Below are positions 36,343 to 46,538 of a DNA stretch of 64,000 nt, piece by piece. This DNA comes from Lachnospiraceae bacterium (lineage in GTDB: Bacteria > Bacillota > Clostridia > Lachnospirales > Lachnospiraceae): positions 1 to 64,000 of the forward strand of contig BLMC01000008.1 of assembly GCA_011959805.1 (NCBI GenBank), given 5' to 3'. The notes beneath the pieces are model-generated. The model was not told the origin of the DNA and did no database searches. It worked only from the letters and a program-made list of their open reading frames with translations. Positions within the stretch are counted from its first letter, which is position 1. Every line of letters begins with the position of its first letter. The position numbers and the translations under genes were made by a program.

Positions 36343-36741
36343 CTATTCTTCATAATCATACTCTGGAAATGCTGCACTGACCACCTCATCATCGCTCGGC
36401 ATCTCTTCCTTTTTCGTTGTAAACCGGTCAATCAGGTCTGGAACCATATCGATAATCTTTGTCACCGTATCCTGATTTTTAATATTGACAAGCCTTACCT
36501 GCCCATTTTTAACCACAAGAACTGCACTCGGAGACATCTTGCCAGTCATTCCTCCTGCGCCACCACTTTTCTTCTCCTGGGAAGATGCACCTGCTCCAAC
36601 ACCAAATGTAACATCAACCAATGGAATGATCGTTGTATCTCCTGCCTGCGTCGGCTCACCGACTACGGTTTTAGAAGAGAGAAAACTCTCCATTCCCTGC
36701 ATCATAGAATTTACTACTTCATTAAAACTGTTATCAGACAT
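36343..36741 (-). CDS. GerW (YtfJ) family sporulation protein
   Basis: YtfJ/GerW is made in the forespore and is linked to germination in Bacillus, though it is widespread in Firmicutes. The 132-residue protein shows the family segments TVVGEPTQAGDTTIIPLVDVTFGVGAG and a glycine-rich loop, then SPSAVLVVKNGQVRLVN. It follows the DUF2953 gene by about 27 bases; this pair corresponds to ytfI-ytfJ, supporting the assignment. Confidence 0.9.
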   Translation of the reverse strand: MSDNSFNEVVNSMMQGMESFLSSKTVVGEPTQAGDTTIIPLVDVTFGVGAGASSQEKKSGGAGGMTGKMSPSAVLVVKNGQVRLVNIKNQDTVTKIIDMVPDLIDRFTTKKEEMPSDDEVVSAAFPEYDYEE

Positions 36742-36768
36742 TCTATCCCTCCAAAATCAATAAATCCA

Positions 36769-37707
36769 TTAGTTTTCCTCTCGCTTTAACAACCTAAGTA
36801 GCCTTTTAATATTCTTGTCGAAGAACAAAATACAAGCAGTCCGAATTAGCACAAATACACTGATGTGCCCTCGAAAAGAAAAATCTCCCTCCAGAACAGA
36901 TTGGTCAAACTCAGGTTGTATTGCTATATTTCCCTGATGCAATGGATAAAACATTCCCCAAACTGCGAGTACCTCTCCCATCACCGCCGGATCATCAAAA
37001 CCCAAATGCAAATTCATCTGAAATTTTCGCGGAGACACTTTGCACAGAACATATCCTAGCTGTTTCTGGCATGTTATAAACGCCTTCTTCGTGCTGTCAA
37101 GCTGCAACACTTCAAGATAATATTTTATGTTATCTTTTATTCTAACTATTGTATCATAAACTTTGTTGAATGTGAACTTTATATTTTTTAAAAAGTTTAC
37201 AAAATTTATAAAAAATTCCTTAATTTTTTGCAAGATATTTTGCTTTTTCTCCCGCGAATCAGATTTTACAGATTCGATATCCTCAACTGCCTCCGCTTCT
37301 TCTACCGATGGTTCTTTTATCGCGGCGACGATCTTTTCCTCAGATGGTTCTTGCATCGCTGCTGCTTGAATCTCATTATTATTTTCTAACTTAGTTTTTG
37401 TTGATTTTTCTTTTTTATGCTTCTTTTTTTGATTCCTCTTTTTCTGATTATCATAAACAGTAATTCCAAAAATTTTAAGATAAATATGGAAATCCTGCCC
37501 TATTTGAAACATACCCCATATTGATACGATATGCAAACACCATGATAAATTCAGTTTTGTTGAAAATACACTGTCAAAATAATTGCCTTTTCCGCGGTAG
37601 CGCACCGGCACAAATAGAACCAACAACAATATAAAAAGAACAAGTCCAAAAAGAACAAGGAATGTAATTCCTGCTATCTTTAGTACAGTGAAAAATATCG
37701 ATGCCAT
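36769..37707 (-). CDS. DUF2953 (YtfI-like) membrane-anchored protein
   Basis: A single N-terminal hydrophobic helix (ITFLVLFGLVLFILLLVLFV) anchors the 312-residue protein. A Lys/Glu-rich low-complexity stretch at about residues 88-155 is followed by a C-terminal DUF2953 core (TKKAFITCQKQLGYVLCKVSPRK). The function is unknown. It is paired with gerW, as in other sporulating Firmicutes. Confidence 0.82.
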   Translation of the reverse strand: MASIFFTVLKIAGITFLVLFGLVLFILLLVLFVPVRYRGKGNYFDSVFSTKLNLSWCLHIVSIWGMFQIGQDFHIYLKIFGITVYDNQKKRNQKKKHKKEKSTKTKLENNNEIQAAAMQEPSEEKIVAAIKEPSVEEAEAVEDIESVKSDSREKKQNILQKIKEFFINFVNFLKNIKFTFNKVYDTIVRIKDNIKYYLEVLQLDSTKKAFITCQKQLGYVLCKVSPRKFQMNLHLGFDDPAVMGEVLAVWGMFYPLHQGNIAIQPEFDQSVLEGDFSFRGHISVFVLIRTACILFFDKNIKRLLRLLKREEN

Positions 37708-37716
37708 AAGCTCCCC

Positions 37717-38031
37717 TTAATGATTAAAAAGTACCTTGACGTTGTATGTTCCATTTTCTTGATAGACATCCTCAATCATGTCTATCACAAGGTCTACTGC
37801 TCCGCTGTATCCAGCAGCAATCCCAACAATATAAGGAGCGTTTGCTTTTTTCTTATAGTAATTCTGTTTCAGTATCCCACTATGATAAATCTCCAGCAAA
37901 TCTGTATTCTTTGCAAGTGCAATAATATATACACAAGGCTGTGGCCTTCCCGTTCGCAACTTCCACATTACTTTTCTGCATTTTCTCTCTAATGACGGAC
38001 TGATATATAATCTTTTGCTAAAACGTACCAT
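37717..38031 (-). CDS. Conserved small protein of unknown function
   Basis: The 104-residue protein has a basic N-terminal part (FSKRLYISPSLERKCRKVMWKLR) and an alternating C-terminal half (PYIVGIAAGYSGAVDLVIDMIEDVY). No signal peptide or membrane helix is evident. AGGAG lies about 8 bases before the ATG. It is 9 bases from the DUF2953 gene, suggesting one transcript. I do not recognise the family. Confidence 0.75.
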   Translation of the reverse strand: MVRFSKRLYISPSLERKCRKVMWKLRTGRPQPCVYIIALAKNTDLLEIYHSGILKQNYYKKKANAPYIVGIAAGYSGAVDLVIDMIEDVYQENGTYNVKVLFNH

Positions 38032-38101
38032 TGCCTATGCTCCTATTTTCCGATAATCCAACAAAACTATTTTATCATATCATTCACGATTTTACAAATC
38101 A

Positions 38102-38130
38102 AAAAAAGGTCAGAACTGACCTTCTTTTTA
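38102..38130 (-). terminator. Terminator after the NUDIX gene
   Basis: AAGGTCAG/CTGACCTT with a 2-base loop is followed on the minus strand by a run of seven Ts. It lies directly downstream of the NUDIX stop codon and ends the CheX-like, CheY and NUDIX run. Confidence 0.85.
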
Positions 38131-38136
38131 GTTGTT

Positions 38137-38583
38137 TTAACGAGGTTTTATCCATTGTTTATTCTTCCGAAGATCCAGATATTCCTGATACGCCTGCTCT
38201 AAAATCTGTTTTTCATTGGAAAATTTGAGCAGATGATATGCCTCATGATATTTGTAATACCCCGAATCAACAAAAAATTCTTCCCGTTGTGGCTTACTGT
38301 AATAATTATCCGCCATCATCAGATACCAGTGGACTTCCTTCTCCACAATATCCTGAGGCACATTAAAGGTGTATTCACTTTTTCCGATATATTTCATGAC
38401 AGTAGCCTTCACGCCTGACTCTTCAAACACTTCTCGCAGGGCAGTCTCAACATGTTTTTCACCTGCCTCGACAGTTCCTTTTGGCAAAACCCATCCCTCA
38501 TACCTGTTTTTGAAATTTTTGTACAAAAGTAAAATTTTCCCCCTGAAAATGACTACGCCACCACAGCTAGTAGCTTGTATCAT
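38137..38583 (-). CDS. NUDIX hydrolase
   Basis: NUDIX enzymes hydrolyse nucleoside diphosphates linked to another group. The box is intact: GTVEAGEKHVETALREVFEESG, matching Gx5Ex7REUxEExG, in a 148-residue protein. The substrate cannot be deduced. It follows the CheY-like gene by about 25 bases. AGGAGG precedes the ATG. Confidence 0.9.
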   Translation of the reverse strand: MIQATSCGGVVIFRGKILLLYKNFKNRYEGWVLPKGTVEAGEKHVETALREVFEESGVKATVMKYIGKSEYTFNVPQDIVEKEVHWYLMMADNYYSKPQREEFFVDSGYYKYHEAYHLLKFSNEKQILEQAYQEYLDLRKNKQWIKPR

Positions 38584-38608
38584 GTTTTTCCTCCTGTAGG
38601 GTACCTAT

Positions 38609-38971
38609 CTAAAAATCTTTCATGCTGTCCATAATACTAATAATTTGACTTGTCTCATAAGGTTTTGTCACAAAATCTGCGGCACCTAGCTTAATCGCAT
38701 CCAACATTTTATTCTTCTGTCCAGAAGCTGTCACCATAATAATTTTGGCATCCTCATCATACTCTTTAATCTTTACAAGTGTTTCTAACCCGTCCATCAC
38801 AGGCATTGTAATATCCAGCGTTACAAAATCTGGGTTCAACTCACAATATTTTTCGTATCCTTCCTGCCCGTTCTCCGCCTCATCAAGCACTTCATAACCA
38901 TTTTCTACAAGAATATGTCGAAGCATATACCTGGATGTTTTAGAATCATCTACTATCAAAACAGTACTCAT
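38609..38971 (-). CDS. CheY-like response regulator
   Basis: This is a stand-alone receiver domain of 120 residues with no output domain. The acidic pair DD near residues 8-9, the phospho-acceptor aspartate in TLDITMPVMDG, the switch threonine/serine in MVTASG and the lysine in VTKPYE are all present. It lies directly downstream of the CheX-like gene, so phosphorylation and dephosphorylation may be paired, perhaps in motility control. Confidence 0.92.
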   Translation of the reverse strand: MSTVLIVDDSKTSRYMLRHILVENGYEVLDEAENGQEGYEKYCELNPDFVTLDITMPVMDGLETLVKIKEYDEDAKIIMVTASGQKNKMLDAIKLGAADFVTKPYETSQIISIMDSMKDF

Positions 38972-39013
38972 TTTTAATTCTCCTTATCCTCTAAAATTTC
39001 AATCAGTATATTC

Positions 39014-39886
39014 TTATTCATATACTTCTAAAACTGCCTTAAAACAATAACCATTGGCATGAACAGGAATGATGTACAATTTCTCATTGCTAACAAAAGG
39101 TCCCTCTACAGAATACTCTGGTGAATTCATATCAATCGAGAAATCATCATAACTTAGATTTGTAGCAAACAGCCCATTTACACAATTAATAAACTCTCCC
39201 ACATTATCCAATGCATCTGTATCTACTGTACAATATGTATCTTCAGTAAAATAGTTGGCAATGGCAAGCAAACCATCATCGGGTGCACTTATGTACACTT
39301 TCATATGCATATCGCCGACAATCATCTGACATGCATATTTGTCTAGCTGCAATGAACTGGCAATATACGCTTTTTCAAGATACATATCACTGTCAATCAG
39401 TCTACGAACTGTCTGAACAAAAGTGAGAATATACTCTTTTAGACGTTTAGATTTTAATGGAACAAATGCATCGACACACTGTTCCAAATCGTCATGAACC
39501 AATGCGCTGATTACAACATCACTATATCCTCCAAGCTGTTGGAATTCATCCAGACACAAATTGATTTGTTCCAAACTAAGCATTCCTTTATCCAAAAGGC
39601 TTTGTACAAACCTCATAAATGTATTTGTTTGATAAGACAAGATCTCATCCAATTTTTCGTCTGTGAGATATCCAGCCTCCACAGCAGTCTCCCCAAAACG
39701 TTCGTTATTTTTATCTATCCGCTCCAGAAGTTCATTTACGACTGCTGATGTAAGCACTCTATTAATGACTGCTATTGTCTCCACCTCAGCCTTAAACTCC
39801 TTTTGAACAGGAAGCAACTTATCAAGCTGTTCTTGTGTTATCATTTGTTTGTTTACCAGATAGTTTCCAAATAAGCGGTTGATCAT
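39014..39886 (-). CDS. CheX-like protein
   Basis: The 290-residue protein has an N-terminal helical region with two repeats of a LTDEKLDEIL/MITQEQLDKLL type. Its C-terminal domain (from about residue 150) resembles CheX/CheC-type CheY-P phosphatases in sequence pattern, with DNVGEFINCVNGLFATNL matching the conserved helix. The link to the adjacent CheY gene supports this. The chemotaxis role is inferred. Confidence 0.65.
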   Translation of the reverse strand: MINRLFGNYLVNKQMITQEQLDKLLPVQKEFKAEVETIAVINRVLTSAVVNELLERIDKNNERFGETAVEAGYLTDEKLDEILSYQTNTFMRFVQSLLDKGMLSLEQINLCLDEFQQLGGYSDVVISALVHDDLEQCVDAFVPLKSKRLKEYILTFVQTVRRLIDSDMYLEKAYIASSLQLDKYACQMIVGDMHMKVYISAPDDGLLAIANYFTEDTYCTVDTDALDNVGEFINCVNGLFATNLSYDDFSIDMNSPEYSVEGPFVSNEKLYIIPVHANGYCFKAVLEVYE

Positions 39887-40026
39887 TTTCCGGCTCCCTT
39901 CTATATTATATTTAATTTGACATCATACAAATTATACCTATATTCTAATATACACCTTTTTACAAAAAATTACAAAGAATTATTGAAATTTTTATGAAAA
40001 AACAGGCACTCACAAAAATTAAAACA

Positions 40027-42786
40027 TTAGTTCTCTTTATAATACTGTTCCAAAATCCTTCTTGCTACAGGAACAGCATATTCTCCCCCTGAACCAGCTC
40101 CTTCCATAATCACAGTAATCTGAAGTGGTTGTTCTGTATTATACGTATACCCTGTAAACCATGCATGAGAATCCGAATCCTTATTATATTCAGCGGACCC
40201 CGTCTTTCCTGCTGCACCAAATAACTGACTTTCGAGACGAGTTCCTGTCCCTTCCGCAACAACAGCAGTCATCATCTCTTGCAGTGCAGCTGCCTCTTGT
40301 TGTGTAATCTTCTGTCCTAACGACTTTGGGTTGTATTGCTTTATAATATCTCCATCCACAGTTTCAATATGGTCTATCATATAAGGTGTCATCATTTCAC
40401 CGTTGTTGGCAATCATCGCAGTGACCATTGCCATTAGAATTGGCGTGATTTGTGATGTTCCTTGACCAATTGCAGTTTGCAACATTACACCATTACTCTG
40501 AGAAATCTTATCCGAAATACTACTACTCTTTGTCAGAAAGTCCACAGGAAGTTCTCTGTTAAAATACAAACTATATAGAGTCTGCTCAAATTTCTTCCGA
40601 TTAATTTCCAAACCAATACTGGCAAATGCAGAATTGCAAGATTTTGCAAACGCTTTCTCTAAATCAACTGTACCATGACTTGTATTGTGAAAACAACGAA
40701 TTGTATGACCATCGTCCGTAAACTTCCCTGTGCACTGAAACTGGTAGTCCTTGTAAGTATCAGGATTTTCTCTAATGTACTCTAATACTGTGAGAATCTT
40801 AAACGTTGATCCAGGAGGATATACTCCTTGTGTAACCCTATTTAGCAATACAGAACTTGTTGTGTCCTCAATAATATCATCCCATGTCTCCTTGATTGTA
40901 TTAGGGTCAAAATCTGGTTTGGATACCATCGCTAAGATTTTTCCTGATGATGGTTCTGTAATCACTACTGCCCCATCATATAGTCCCAAAGCATCATACG
41001 CAATTTTCTGTAGTTTAGCATCCAATGTAGTCACAACAGTATTTCCCATATGTTTCTCGCCTGCCAAATCATTCTGCAATCGATTATTTAATGGTACATT
41101 TGAGGAAACCAAAAACATATTGGTACTCTGCTCTATCCCCATACGACCATTTGATGCATACCCAACTGCATGGGAAAAAACTTTGTCAAACGGATAATGT
41201 CTTTCCTCCGTATCAATATCTGTTGTCGCCAACACCTGCCCGTCTGCTGATAAAATATCTCCGCGTATCGTTTGCGCTGCCAAAAGATCTTGACGTTTTG
41301 TATTATAAGGATTATTAATAATGTGAGAACTATCAAAATACACATAATGAATCAAATACCCACTGATAGCTACAAATAATCCAACAAAAACTCCAGCAGT
41401 AATATTCATGCTAAGCTTTGGAAAATCCAAAATTATTTTATTGTTATCATTACTTGTCACTTTAACATTATCCTGTTTTTTCTCCTCGCAAGAATCATTA
41501 TAAATATAAAACCCCTGGACCACAGAAAACATTATTAATGTTGCCAGCACAGAACTACCACCATAACTAATCAATGGTAGGGTCACACCTGTCAATGGTA
41601 TAAACTTGCTGTTTCCACCAACCGTAAGAAATAGTTGTATAATATAAATCAAGCCAAGTCCATAAACTGCATATTTTGAAAATATCACATGACAAGAATG
41701 CGCAATACGAACCATCTCCAAAAACAAATTGACGCAAACTGCAATCAAACAAATGCCATAAATTACCCCAAATTCTTCACAGACAGCCGAAAAAATAAAA
41801 TCCTGTTCTACATAAGGTATCGAGCTAGGAGTACCAGCATCGATTCCCATGCCAAACCAACCGCCAGTTCCAATGCCAAACAAAGATTGCGCAATCTGAT
41901 ATCCCGTGGCATTGATATCTGTCCAAGGGTCAAGCCATGCGGCAACACGCACACGCACATGCGCAAACATTAAGTAAGATGCATATGCTGCGACAGCTCC
42001 TCCCAAAAATCCTGCTGCCAAATATCTTAATTTATGTGTAGATACATACAACAATACAATATAAGCGATAAAATAAATCAACGCGCCGCCAAGGTCTTTT
42101 GATGCTGTCAAAATGAAAACATGGATTGCCGCCAACACTGCTGAGAGCACAATATGTCCAAAATGCTGCGCTCTTGATAGAATTGATGCGATAAATAACA
42201 CATAGATAATCTTGACAAACTCTGATGGTTGAAATGACAATCCAAAAACAGAAAATGACAACTTAGAACCGTTTGTTATGCTTCCTCTAATCAATACAAT
42301 CCCTAATATCACTATTCCAATTGCAGCAAAAAGAAATTCACAACGCTTCAAAAGTGAGGTATATTTCATAAAAAACGGAATAATCAGTGCCACCACAAGA
42401 GATACTGCTACAATCATAAACTGTCGAATAGAACGAGTGAGAGACAACCGTGTTAGAATCACAAAACTGATAGACAGAAGAAGTGCTATATGATTCTGTA
42501 TCATTCTGTTTGCCCGCGGATAAATCACTCTCATCAAAACTAGAAATGCAAATACCGTTATCATCTGGAAAAGCGGCAAGAAAAGATATGTAAAATCTTT
42601 TCTTGATGAAAGCAGAACAAGACTTCCTACAGTGTGATTTATAAAAATCATAATATACTGTAGAACGAAAACAAAACCCCTGCGGTCTCTATCGTCACGC
42701 CAGAAGAAAACATAGCTAGTGATTGTATACAATATTATATTTACAGCCAAGATATACTTTGATAATTCGATCACTGCTCTAAGCAT
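40027..42786 (-). CDS. SEDS glycosyltransferase fused to a penicillin-binding transpeptidase
   Basis: Residues 1-430 form a polytopic FtsW/RodA/SpoVE-type (SEDS) domain with about ten membrane segments and the EQDFIFSAVCEEFGV motif. After a linker and one more membrane helix (about residues 465-485), residues 490-919 form a class B transpeptidase with the SxxK motif in PPGSTFKIL, SxN in KSCNSAFAS and KTG in GKTGSAEY. One polypeptide thus holds both peptidoglycan polymerase and crosslinking activity. At 919 residues it is a continuous ORF starting right after the U32 peptidase gene. Confidence 0.93.
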   Translation of the reverse strand: MLRAVIELSKYILAVNIILYTITSYVFFWRDDRDRRGFVFVLQYIMIFINHTVGSLVLLSSRKDFTYLFLPLFQMITVFAFLVLMRVIYPRANRMIQNHIALLLSISFVILTRLSLTRSIRQFMIVAVSLVVALIIPFFMKYTSLLKRCEFLFAAIGIVILGIVLIRGSITNGSKLSFSVFGLSFQPSEFVKIIYVLFIASILSRAQHFGHIVLSAVLAAIHVFILTASKDLGGALIYFIAYIVLLYVSTHKLRYLAAGFLGGAVAAYASYLMFAHVRVRVAAWLDPWTDINATGYQIAQSLFGIGTGGWFGMGIDAGTPSSIPYVEQDFIFSAVCEEFGVIYGICLIAVCVNLFLEMVRIAHSCHVIFSKYAVYGLGLIYIIQLFLTVGGNSKFIPLTGVTLPLISYGGSSVLATLIMFSVVQGFYIYNDSCEEKKQDNVKVTSNDNNKIILDFPKLSMNITAGVFVGLFVAISGYLIHYVYFDSSHIINNPYNTKRQDLLAAQTIRGDILSADGQVLATTDIDTEERHYPFDKVFSHAVGYASNGRMGIEQSTNMFLVSSNVPLNNRLQNDLAGEKHMGNTVVTTLDAKLQKIAYDALGLYDGAVVITEPSSGKILAMVSKPDFDPNTIKETWDDIIEDTTSSVLLNRVTQGVYPPGSTFKILTVLEYIRENPDTYKDYQFQCTGKFTDDGHTIRCFHNTSHGTVDLEKAFAKSCNSAFASIGLEINRKKFEQTLYSLYFNRELPVDFLTKSSSISDKISQSNGVMLQTAIGQGTSQITPILMAMVTAMIANNGEMMTPYMIDHIETVDGDIIKQYNPKSLGQKITQQEAAALQEMMTAVVAEGTGTRLESQLFGAAGKTGSAEYNKDSDSHAWFTGYTYNTEQPLQITVIMEGAGSGGEYAVPVARRILEQYYKEN

Positions 42787-42787
42787 T

Positions 42788-44965
42788 CTACTCTACTCCA
42801 CGTTTATAATGTCCATTTGTAAATTCTCCCAACGGAAATTTTACAGTAATTTCTGTTTCAGGACAAGTAATTTGATTGAAATAAAATTCAAGTACAGCTT
42901 TCGTCTGTTGCTTATCTTCTATTGAAAAGTCAATCCGCAATGCCTGATAATTCTTTTTTAAAATTTGTGCAAGCTGCTTGTGGAGAGACAAGGGAACTGT
43001 ATTGTAAAGGATATTGTAACAGTGCGCACAATTTTGAACAATTGTGATATCATTTTGATAACGGTCCGTCAAATGATATCTATTATTTGTACCTGTACTA
43101 TTATTTATACAATGTTCCAATGTTTTCTTTACACAATTTGCCGAAAACATCAATGGAATATACCCATACAAAACAAATACAACATTGCTGTCTACCGTAA
43201 GTTTTTCCAATTCCTTTTGATTTAGTTCTAACGGAAATGTAATTTGCGAACACTGCTTCGCCAAAAATTGAAGTGCAGCATTGTTCCACGTATACAAAGT
43301 ATAATCAGAACAAATTTCTCCTGTATAGCCAATTGTATTAAGCCATTCAAGCTCCTCAAAATTTCTGACCATCACACCCGAGAACTGACCACTGTCAATT
43401 ATCTTTTTATATGTGTCTATATACAGATAAGACCGCTTGCGAAATATATAAGGTAACGCAAGAATATACTGCTTTTCTGGCAAAAAACATTCTTCTGATA
43501 GTTTTCCTTTTAACAGTAAATCCGCATCCACATAAATTCTGCGTACCCCCGAAAAACTATTTGCAGTCAAAAGCTGTTCTGCCGTTGTGACAAGCACACA
43601 CACAACATTTGTTTCTTGATTGCAATCGTTTCTTTTGTAACGCAAATCTTCTAGGAAATGCCACCCCTTTTTATCGACGGATTGCAATCGTTCACAACAT
43701 TTTTTCTCCAATTCAGAACATGCCGCCCGCCGTAGTTCATTGAGTGCTTTCACTGGCAAAAAAGAACCATGATCTGTATCAATGGTAAGTTTTGTAAGCG
43801 AAAAGAAAGTATCCCCTAATTTGCCAAGTTTCTGTAAAATATCCTCTTCTGTCAGCGGTCTATTAACAGCTGGACTGACCAAATCCCCTTTTACAGTCAC
43901 GGATATGTCTGCTTGCTCAAATGTCAATTCCGCTGGTTCTTTTGCATATATTTTGGCAGTTCCAACTATCGGCAGCAGAATATTCTTAGAAAGATATTTT
44001 TCTCGAACAGCATCAATAACCTCTGGTACACTACCTGAATATCCTGGTTCCTTTAATGTAATCATGGATTTATCATTATGATTCTGATAATATCCACCAC
44101 AGGTATCCGAACGAATATATAACCCTCGTATACACTGTTCATCCTTTGCAGATATTTTATATAGCCTGTCTGGATTTTCCAAATATAAATCTATATATTT
44201 TCTATAGATAGCAGTTACACCGGCAACATATTCTGGGCGCTTCATACGCCCTTCAATTTTAAAAGAATCGACTCCTGCTTGTATTAGCGCTGGCAACATT
44301 GGCAAAGTATACAAATCCTTTAGGCTAAGTGGGTATTGCTTTCTTCCCTTGTTGTCCGTATACGGCAAGCGACATGGTCCTGCACACCGCCCACGGTTTC
44401 CACTCCTACCGCCTAAAATCGAACTAAATAGACACTGACCTGAATAGGCATAACACATAGCGCCATGCACAAAACATTCCACTTCCAAACCTGTCTTCTC
44501 TTTGATATCCCGGATTTCATCAAGAGAAAGTTCTCTTGCTGGTACAACACGACATACGCCGAGTTTTTTCAAATATGCAGCGCCATAAGCCCCTGTAATT
44601 GTCATCTGTGTACTTGCATGCAATTCCAATCTGGGAAAATTTTCACGAAAGTATTCTAACACACCAACATCCTGAAAAATAACACCATCCAAACCAGCCT
44701 CATAAAATGGTCTCATATACGGAATAAGATTCTCAAATTCCTGTTCTTTTATCAGTGTATTGACCGTTAGATAAATCTTTCTGCCAAAAAGATGAGCAAT
44801 TCGCAAAGCTTCCAGAATTTCATCTTTTGTAAAATTACTCGCATAAGCACGAGCCCCATATTGTCCACCACCAAGATACACCGCGTCGGCACCAGCATTC
44901 ACTGCTGCTCTAAAGCAGGCAAAATCACCAGCGGGGGCCAATAATTCCACTTTTTTAATGCTCAT
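42788..44965 (-). CDS. U32 family peptidase-like protein (DUF3656 type)
   Basis: U32 proteins of this kind are often RNA or cofactor hydroxylation enzymes (RlhA, UbiU) rather than peptidases. The N-terminal domain shows LLAPAGDFACFRAAVNAGADAVYLGG, FVHGAMC, and the cysteine cluster GRCAGPCR that could bind an iron-sulfur cluster. IEGRMKRPEYVAGV is the U32 signature. I start at the ATG at 44965 rather than 45007, giving 725 residues. It overlaps or abuts the SEDS fusion gene. Confidence 0.9.
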   Translation of the reverse strand: MSIKKVELLAPAGDFACFRAAVNAGADAVYLGGGQYGARAYASNFTKDEILEALRIAHLFGRKIYLTVNTLIKEQEFENLIPYMRPFYEAGLDGVIFQDVGVLEYFRENFPRLELHASTQMTITGAYGAAYLKKLGVCRVVPARELSLDEIRDIKEKTGLEVECFVHGAMCYAYSGQCLFSSILGGRSGNRGRCAGPCRLPYTDNKGRKQYPLSLKDLYTLPMLPALIQAGVDSFKIEGRMKRPEYVAGVTAIYRKYIDLYLENPDRLYKISAKDEQCIRGLYIRSDTCGGYYQNHNDKSMITLKEPGYSGSVPEVIDAVREKYLSKNILLPIVGTAKIYAKEPAELTFEQADISVTVKGDLVSPAVNRPLTEEDILQKLGKLGDTFFSLTKLTIDTDHGSFLPVKALNELRRAACSELEKKCCERLQSVDKKGWHFLEDLRYKRNDCNQETNVVCVLVTTAEQLLTANSFSGVRRIYVDADLLLKGKLSEECFLPEKQYILALPYIFRKRSYLYIDTYKKIIDSGQFSGVMVRNFEELEWLNTIGYTGEICSDYTLYTWNNAALQFLAKQCSQITFPLELNQKELEKLTVDSNVVFVLYGYIPLMFSANCVKKTLEHCINNSTGTNNRYHLTDRYQNDITIVQNCAHCYNILYNTVPLSLHKQLAQILKKNYQALRIDFSIEDKQQTKAVLEFYFNQITCPETEITVKFPLGEFTNGHYKRGVE

Positions 44966-45000
44966 AATATTATTCCCTTTTAGAACACTCTTATTAAATA

Positions 45001-45037
45001 TGAGCAATCAGACAAAATTGCACTGCCCGATTGCTCA
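45001..45037 (-). terminator. Possible terminator after zapA
   Basis: TGAGCAATC/GATTGCTCA arms enclose a 19-base loop, but the minus-strand T-tract (ATATTTAAT) is weak. It lies just downstream of the zapA stop codon. Confidence 0.45.
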
Positions 45038-45040
45038 AAC

Positions 45041-45448
45041 TTATTTCTTATATTCTTTAAGCTCTGTCTCAAGGCGAATGATCTGTTTGGAATTCTCATT
45101 TAACGTTTCATTTGCTTCTTTCAGAGCCTTTGACACATTGTCAAGTTTAATCTGTGTAGCAATCAACTCATGCTTCAGATCATAAAGCTCATTATCTTTT
45201 GCTTTTAAATCCTGTTCCAGAAGCTCAATCTGTTTTTTCGCCTTAAAATAATCGTCAGCGATATTTAGCTGGACAAGCATATTCTGCTTTTCAACAGATT
45301 GTCTTTTATAACTGTCCAGCTTTGCGTACTCATTCAGCTTATTGTTGATGTAAGATGCAACCCTCTGTAAATACTCAACACTTTCATTCCCGCTAACCGT
45401 CAGTACCTTTCCCCCGATAATAACCTCTGTATCTGTCCTGGCAGACAT
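45041..45448 (-). CDS. zapA: Cell division protein ZapA
   Basis: ZapA binds and bundles FtsZ at the division ring. The 135-residue protein has the N-terminal ZapA fold (TEVIIGGKVLTVSGNESVEYLQRVASYINNKL) and a long coiled coil to the C-terminus, the typical Firmicutes layout. It lies upstream of the U32 peptidase gene and downstream of ruvB. Confidence 0.9.
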   Translation of the reverse strand: MSARTDTEVIIGGKVLTVSGNESVEYLQRVASYINNKLNEYAKLDSYKRQSVEKQNMLVQLNIADDYFKAKKQIELLEQDLKAKDNELYDLKHELIATQIKLDNVSKALKEANETLNENSKQIIRLETELKEYKK

Positions 45449-45521
45449 AATCTTGCCCCTTTCTCTCTAGCTATTTCAAGATGAAAACAAACACCTTACT
45501 ATGATTATAAATTATATCAGA

Positions 45522-46520
45522 TTATTCCGGCATTTCAAGCCCAAAATGATGATATGTAAGCTCAGATACCACTCTTCCGCGCGGCGTGCGCGTTATAAAA
45601 CCATTTTTGATTAAATATGGCTCATATACCTCTTCAATCGTGCCACTGTCCTCACCAATTGCAGCAGATAAGGTTTCTAACCCAACTGGCCCTCCATTAA
45701 ATCGGTCAATCATTGTCATCAAAATTAATCTGTCTGTTTGGTCCAATCCAAGTTTATCGACATCCAACATATCAAGTGCTGTATTTGCAGCCTGCAATGT
45801 TATTTGACCATTATATTTTACCTGTGCAAAATCCCTGACTCTACGCAACATACGATTCGCAAGACGTGGTGTTCCACGGCTTCTTCGCGCAAGCTCCAGC
45901 GCACCTTGTTCATCAATCTGTACATTCAATATCCGCGCAGAATGTTGAATAATCAACTTTAGTTCATCGACAGAATAAAATTCAAGATGCTGAATCACTC
46001 CAAATCGATCTCGTAATGGCGCCGTTAAAAGTCCAGCTCTAGTAGTGGCACCGATTAATGTAAATCGTGGCAAATCAAGCCGCACAGACCTTGCTGAAGT
46101 CCCCTTTCCTATCATAATATCAATCACAAAATCTTCCATTGCAGGATATAATACTTCTTCTACTTGCCGATTGAGTCGATGAATCTCATCAATAAATAAA
46201 ATATCTCCTTCCTGCAATGCATTCAATATCGAAGCCATATCTCCTGGCTTTTCAATTGCGGGACCACTTGTCACTTTAATATGAACTCCCATTTCATTTG
46301 CAATAATCCCTGCAAGTGTTGTTTTGCCAAGCCCAGGAGGTCCATAAAAGAGCACATGATCCAGAGAATCGTTTCGCTGTCTTGCAGCCTCAATATAAAT
46401 TTTTAAAATTTCTTTTGCTTTTTTCTGACCAATATACTCCTTTAGATATTGCGGGCGCAGACTTCCTTCGATTTTAATATCCTCGTCCAAAATCTTTGTC
46501 TCAATTACTCTGGCTGCCAT
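45522..46520 (-). CDS. ruvB: Holliday junction branch migration ATPase RuvB
   Basis: RuvB is the hexameric motor that drives branch migration of Holliday junctions with RuvA. Walker [11 protein letters not shown], Walker [10 protein letters not shown], and sensor motif [12 protein letters not shown] are intact, and the C-terminal winged helix carries RTPRGRVV. At 332 residues it is full length. It follows ruvA in an operon. Confidence 0.97.
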   Translation of the reverse strand: MAARVIETKILDEDIKIEGSLRPQYLKEYIGQKKAKEILKIYIEAARQRNDSLDHVLFYGPPGLGKTTLAGIIANEMGVHIKVTSGPAIEKPGDMASILNALQEGDILFIDEIHRLNRQVEEVLYPAMEDFVIDIMIGKGTSARSVRLDLPRFTLIGATTRAGLLTAPLRDRFGVIQHLEFYSVDELKLIIQHSARILNVQIDEQGALELARRSRGTPRLANRMLRRVRDFAQVKYNGQITLQAANTALDMLDVDKLGLDQTDRLILMTMIDRFNGGPVGLETLSAAIGEDSGTIEEVYEPYLIKNGFITRTPRGRVVSELTYHHFGLEMPE

Positions 46521-46538
46521 ATGAACCCTCCAAATACT

